Shown here piece after piece: positions 59,813-64,000 of a DNA stretch of 64,000 bases. The notes under the pieces were generated by a model, which saw nothing but the letters and a program-made list of their open reading frames with translations, searched no databases and had not been told where the DNA came from. The DNA comes from Lingula anatina (taxonomy: Eukaryota > Brachiopoda > Lingulata > Lingulida > Lingulidae). Position 1 is the first letter of the stretch. Each line of letters starts with the position of its first letter. The DNA lies in assembly GCF_001039355.2 (NCBI RefSeq), contig NW_019775504.1, forward strand, positions 208,551 to 272,550, written 5' to 3'. The position numbers and the translations under genes are program-made.

Positions 59813-62800
59813 AAGGCGCATTTTTATACAGTACGTATAGATTCCACAGAATGAAGTAAGATTTATCTCAACTTTGGCTTCCAATGTACTTTTCATCGTC
59901 ATGGTAGAACTACCTAAAAATACTTAAAGCACTTATTTCTTTCCTTGCCTCATACTACTAACTCTAGCAATCTGGCATGGTTGATAATTGAAATCCTCAA
60001 GAAAAATACGAGCAGCATATGGAAGGCTTAAATATTCATGCACACGTACCACAACCTCGTCACAACCACGTCGCAACCGCTTCGCAACTAACACAATCTT
60101 TCGCCGTGCACCGATCTTGCTTATCATCTGACGATTTTAAAAGATTCAACATTAATCTCAACCATATCTCACGGATACAAATTTTTGCTAAGGAGTGAGA
60201 GAACAAGGGTGTGAAAATACCGAGAGAATTAAGCCAGATATTTAACAGTAAACGTGTATTCTTGACAATAATATATAGGGTTCAGAGAAACGCTTAGTTT
60301 TGTATAACTGCACTCTTTAATCTGTCTTGGGTAAAGAGAACGGGCAACGCCGAAGCTAGGCCAGTGGCCTCTTTTGTGTCTGACATTGCACCTTCTAACC
60401 AGTCAAGAATCAAAGTTTTAATCACTTTTTTTAACTTTTGACAAATATAAGAGCGGTTTTCTTTTCTTCCAAATGGTGAGTAAATTGTATTGATGTCAAA
60501 TTAAAGGTTAACATTTTACGCAGATTTTGACTTGTGTACTTTGACAAATGGCAACTACGGTTTTTTTATATTTATCTTGTTTTTTCAAATGACCCATTTC
60601 AAGATGTACTATCAGCGTTTCAAAATGTCCCAAAGTGATATTTTCTTTGCCTACAAATCCTGCAAAGCTATCTTTCTCTGCCAATTCATTTTTTTTTTTG
60701 AAAAGGATAAAACCGACCGAAAATTATTTTTGAGAAAGTGAGCACTGGACACCAGATATGTGGTGAAAGCGGAAGGTGTGAGGAGAATGTTGCTGTTCCT
60801 CCTGTTGTGCACCAGTTGACCTCCAGTAAGCACACATTTGATCACCTTGACAGGTGTGACAGGTGTGACAGGTGTGACAGGAATGGTAGTCCTAGGAATG
60901 GAAGCCCGGGCTCCCATATGATTACTACAGGTTAGTGTTAGTTGGAATATTGGGGTTAGTGTATAGGACAAATATCACATGTAAGGGGGGGGGGGGCGGA
61001 CTACGGCTCCTAGCTGACTACCATTAGCCTACTGTCACATCAGCTGTAAAATATTACAACACATAATCCTATAACGCACGGCACATAAGGCGATTACATT
61101 AAAATTTTTAAAAAGAACGTGCATCTTTGCGTTAAGATAGACAAACTTGGTATTCTGATGCCATTTTAAAATGTTTTAAATTTGCTTGGAGAGAACCTAG
61201 CTGGAATAGGTGCATACTAAGTAAGATTTTTGTGTGTTGAGTGGAGGTGGGGGGAGGGGGGGTGCGGGAGGGGGAAGCATTACCTAAGCTCCTCTTGTCC
61301 TTAACACCTACGCCTGTGCATATAAAAGACCAGTTTTTGACACTTGAAAAGAATGCGGTGAGTGGGTCAGTCAACACGTGAAACTGAAGCACGTGTAGCA
61401 CGTGTTTACCTTAACGCCACTGGTAAAGTGCAACTCGGTCACCGTGGTACGTGAAAGTCTAGGAGCAGGGGAATCCAACATCAGAAAGGTTTATTAATAA
61501 TTTAACTGAAAAAAATAATAAAAACTTAAGAAATAACTACTGCTTGATTGATAACTTACCAAATGAATGGTGTAAAACAATAGATAAAGAGATAACTTAT
61601 TCAGTAGGTTAATTAATTAATGAATATAAATAAACAAATAAACTAATATCTCAGAAAATAAAAAGGTAATTTATAAATCAGTTTGAAAATAGATGCAAAT
61701 AGATGCTCAGCAGATAATCGAAGGCTGTTCTACTGGAACATGCATCTCAGTCAATATCTACACGGATTCCAGATTCCAGACTCCAGACAGTTAGTTACAT
61801 GTTTTCGCGACAAATCTAATTTTCCTCGATAAAATAATAATTTATCCGGCTGGCAAATCATTGCTCGACCCGTCTGTGCACTTGGGGGCGATTCTTTAAG
61901 TACCTCAGTTCTGAAACTAATCAAGAATTATTTAGACCGCCATTTCTCCTTGACATTTCTGAAGCAAGCCTTGACATAGCGTACCTGGCGTACTTTTCGT
62001 TCTTATTGCCTACGTTGTGAGAGAAAACCAACTTTGCAGGATATTTAGGCTTAAAAATGGCTTTGGGACGTTTTCAAATGCATGTAGACTACATATTACA
62101 TGGAGGCCTTCGCCTTCGCCCACGCTGTGATTCACGTGAACGATCTATTAAGGCGAAGGCCAGGAAGTCTTTCTAATCTTAACCACAAAAAAATATATAT
62201 AGACCAGCGAGTAGCGCACCAGGTGACATTACCTGTCTGGCCAAATAGATTAAACACCTTTATGAAAACCTCAGAATACATTAACGCGATTTCTTGAAAG
62301 AAATGATTTCAGAATAGTATGTGGTGATCTAAGCCCCATATAAACTTCTGTCTGTGAAAAAATAGATGGTAAAAAGGACCATATTTTCAATATATTTAAA
62401 CAACCCTAGTGGAGCTGACTACGTTATTTTAGTGCACAAATGCAGGCACTCAAACAGACACGTGCGAGCACACATATCGGGAGTATAAAAACTTAAATTA
62501 AACTTAAATTAAAATTTAGGGTTTTAGGAACAGTGTATTCAATATATTTCCACACATAAGGGTAGGGATTTGACGGTGGTCGGGCCTCAAAGTAATGTAC
62601 AAGTTAGTCTGTCAAAATAGGTTTAGTACGTTAGGTGATTTACCAGAATAAAAAACAGCATATTTTGAATTTGTTCAGCAAAATTATATTGCAAAACATA
62701 TTTAAGTAACATAAAAGAAGTACAAAATTACCGTAGCGGGTCAGAAAAATATAGGGGTTGATGAGAATATCGAGCTTGCCGAATACAAATTATATTCTAA

Positions 62801-64000
62801 TTCGCTTACGCTTAAACGTATATAAATTATTTATCGTCTAATAACTCTCAACGAATAAAACCACTTCATCTTCAAACACCAAATCATTTATTTATAAATA
62901 GGAATGAGTCGATGTGCCTCTGCCTGTGTACAGACGATACAATATTACATACAAACGTTTGCTCCGTCACCAGTTACATTTCCCACATAGCCTAATTCCA
63001 ATTCCGGTACAGCTCGTGCTTACATGAATCTGANCTACAAGTTGCACACTGGTAAAATGTCATCAAACCAAAAGATACCTAAGTCATCATTTTTATCAAA
63101 TTTGTGTTTTGAACTTCAAATAATTATTTTGTTGTCCCTTCTTAAAATAAATTTGAGATAAGTTTAATTTATTTTAGCTGTTGTCAGTGGAAGGCATATC
63201 TGTGATGCATCCATTAATTTAGGCGATGTGTGTACGTGTAAATACACGAAGGACACGTTCATCTACATGGGGACTTTTGATACAAATTAAAATTTAAAAA
63301 AATCATCGTGATTATGTGTCACTTTTTTATTTCTTTCAAATTAACTGGAGCTTTTATGACTACGATATGCTGTGAATAATGCTGTCTTAAATATGAACCC
63401 CTCAACATAGAAACATTCGATATAAAAATATAAACGACTTTTTTAAAATCCCAAATCTGTTGTCATCGACCACCTATCTGCACTTAACCTGCATTGTCTG
63501 CTGCAGAGGAACGTGAGATCTTTTCTGAATGACATTTTTTTCTAAAAATATCCTGTGAGCTTATAACCTTTGAGTTTTGCAGACAGTGCGATAAAAGAAC
63601 GGAATTTTTTCATTATGACGCACGCTGCCTTAATATTTACATGCCGTACTGGCCTCTACCCGTCGCGTCACATTTTAGGTTCAGATAGCGGAGTTTTATA
63701 ACAAAATAACGATATTTCGTAATCAATATGCCTTTTGCGATTAAAATATATCCAGTAAGAAACAGTTACCTTAATCAGTTTTTGACTCATATGTCAAAAT
63801 ATGAAAGTACGTACTGAGAGGATAAATACATCAAATTTCAAAATTCATCTAAAACGAGTTTCTGTGCAATGATAAAAGTCGTAAGCGAATTCAAACTCAA
63901 CACTGATTTTAATGGGAAGTATATCTGAACCGCGACCAAATTTGCAACATTTATAAATCATAAAAATAATATTTCTTGCTACTGTAATTTTCTGCTTTGC
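59813..64000. other. Intergenic tail of the window
   Basis: AT-rich, with no gene I can recognise. It contains a GTTGYGACG-like short repeat on the minus strand near 60050-60090, four 10-bp units of ACAGGTGTGA-type at 60848-60880, G runs at 60985-60996 and 61238-61262, and one undetermined base at 63034. Confidence 0.5.

Noticed and set aside
59933-60127. 64-codon Arg/Val-rich minus-strand frame
   Set aside because: The apparent protein comes from a short GTTGYGACG-like repeat; no family features or splice context were seen.
60738-60935. Plus-strand frame with a repeated Asp-Arg-Cys motif
   Set aside because: The repeated residues come from a 10-bp tandem repeat. There is no zinc-finger spacing and no start or splice support.

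Overview
The window is animal (metazoan) nuclear DNA: AT-rich, genes split into short phase-matched exons with GT/AG introns, AATAAA signals, microsatellites and several families of small inverted-repeat transposons. The gene content (a GLG1 orthologue, a carbohydrate sulfotransferase, a lineage-specific short-chain dehydrogenase cluster) fits a marine invertebrate. A mollusc or other lophotrochozoan is my guess; the sequence does not prove it.

Region 1 (about 1-30.4 kb) is a tandem array of classical short-chain dehydrogenase/reductase (SDR) genes. All share one six-exon structure: a tiny first coding exon of 25-31 nt, then about 209, 141, 90/93, 168 and 141/144 nt. SDR1 is on the minus strand; SDR2 to SDR6 are on the plus strand. 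SDR2 and SDR4 are one recent duplicate pair, SDR5 and SDR6 another. Three relics (an orphan last exon at 5.87 kb, and exon-1-plus-exon-6 remnants at 19.7 and 26.1 kb) record further duplication and loss. SDR2 and SDR4 lack the catalytic serine, SDR2 also lacks the tetrad asparagine, and SDR3 carries a 2-nt insertion at the start of exon 2. A Tc1/mariner-like element with an internal 858-bp tandem duplication sits in SDR5 intron 5, and a hAT-like element sits in SDR2 intron 1. In both cases the sister paralogue keeps the empty site.

Region 2 (30.4-32.4 kb) is intergenic. Region 3 (32.4-51.06 kb, with possible 3' UTR to about 56.3 kb) is a complete Golgi apparatus protein 1 (GLG1/ESL-1/MG-160/CFR-1) gene: 24 constitutive coding exons, about 1216 residues, signal peptide, Cys-rich repeats, C-terminal membrane anchor and short tail. 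It also has a previously unremarked duplicate of exon 10 (exon 11, 42780-42957). Its splice phases allow it to replace exon 10 but not to be used together with it, the signature of mutually exclusive splicing. Several small transposons lie within a few bases of GLG1 splice sites.

Region 4 (57.9-59.8 kb) is a three-exon type II Golgi sulfotransferase of the CHST8-14/HNK-1ST family. GLG1 and this enzyme both act in the Golgi, but nothing in the sequence shows that they are co-regulated. The last 4 kb holds no gene I can recognise.
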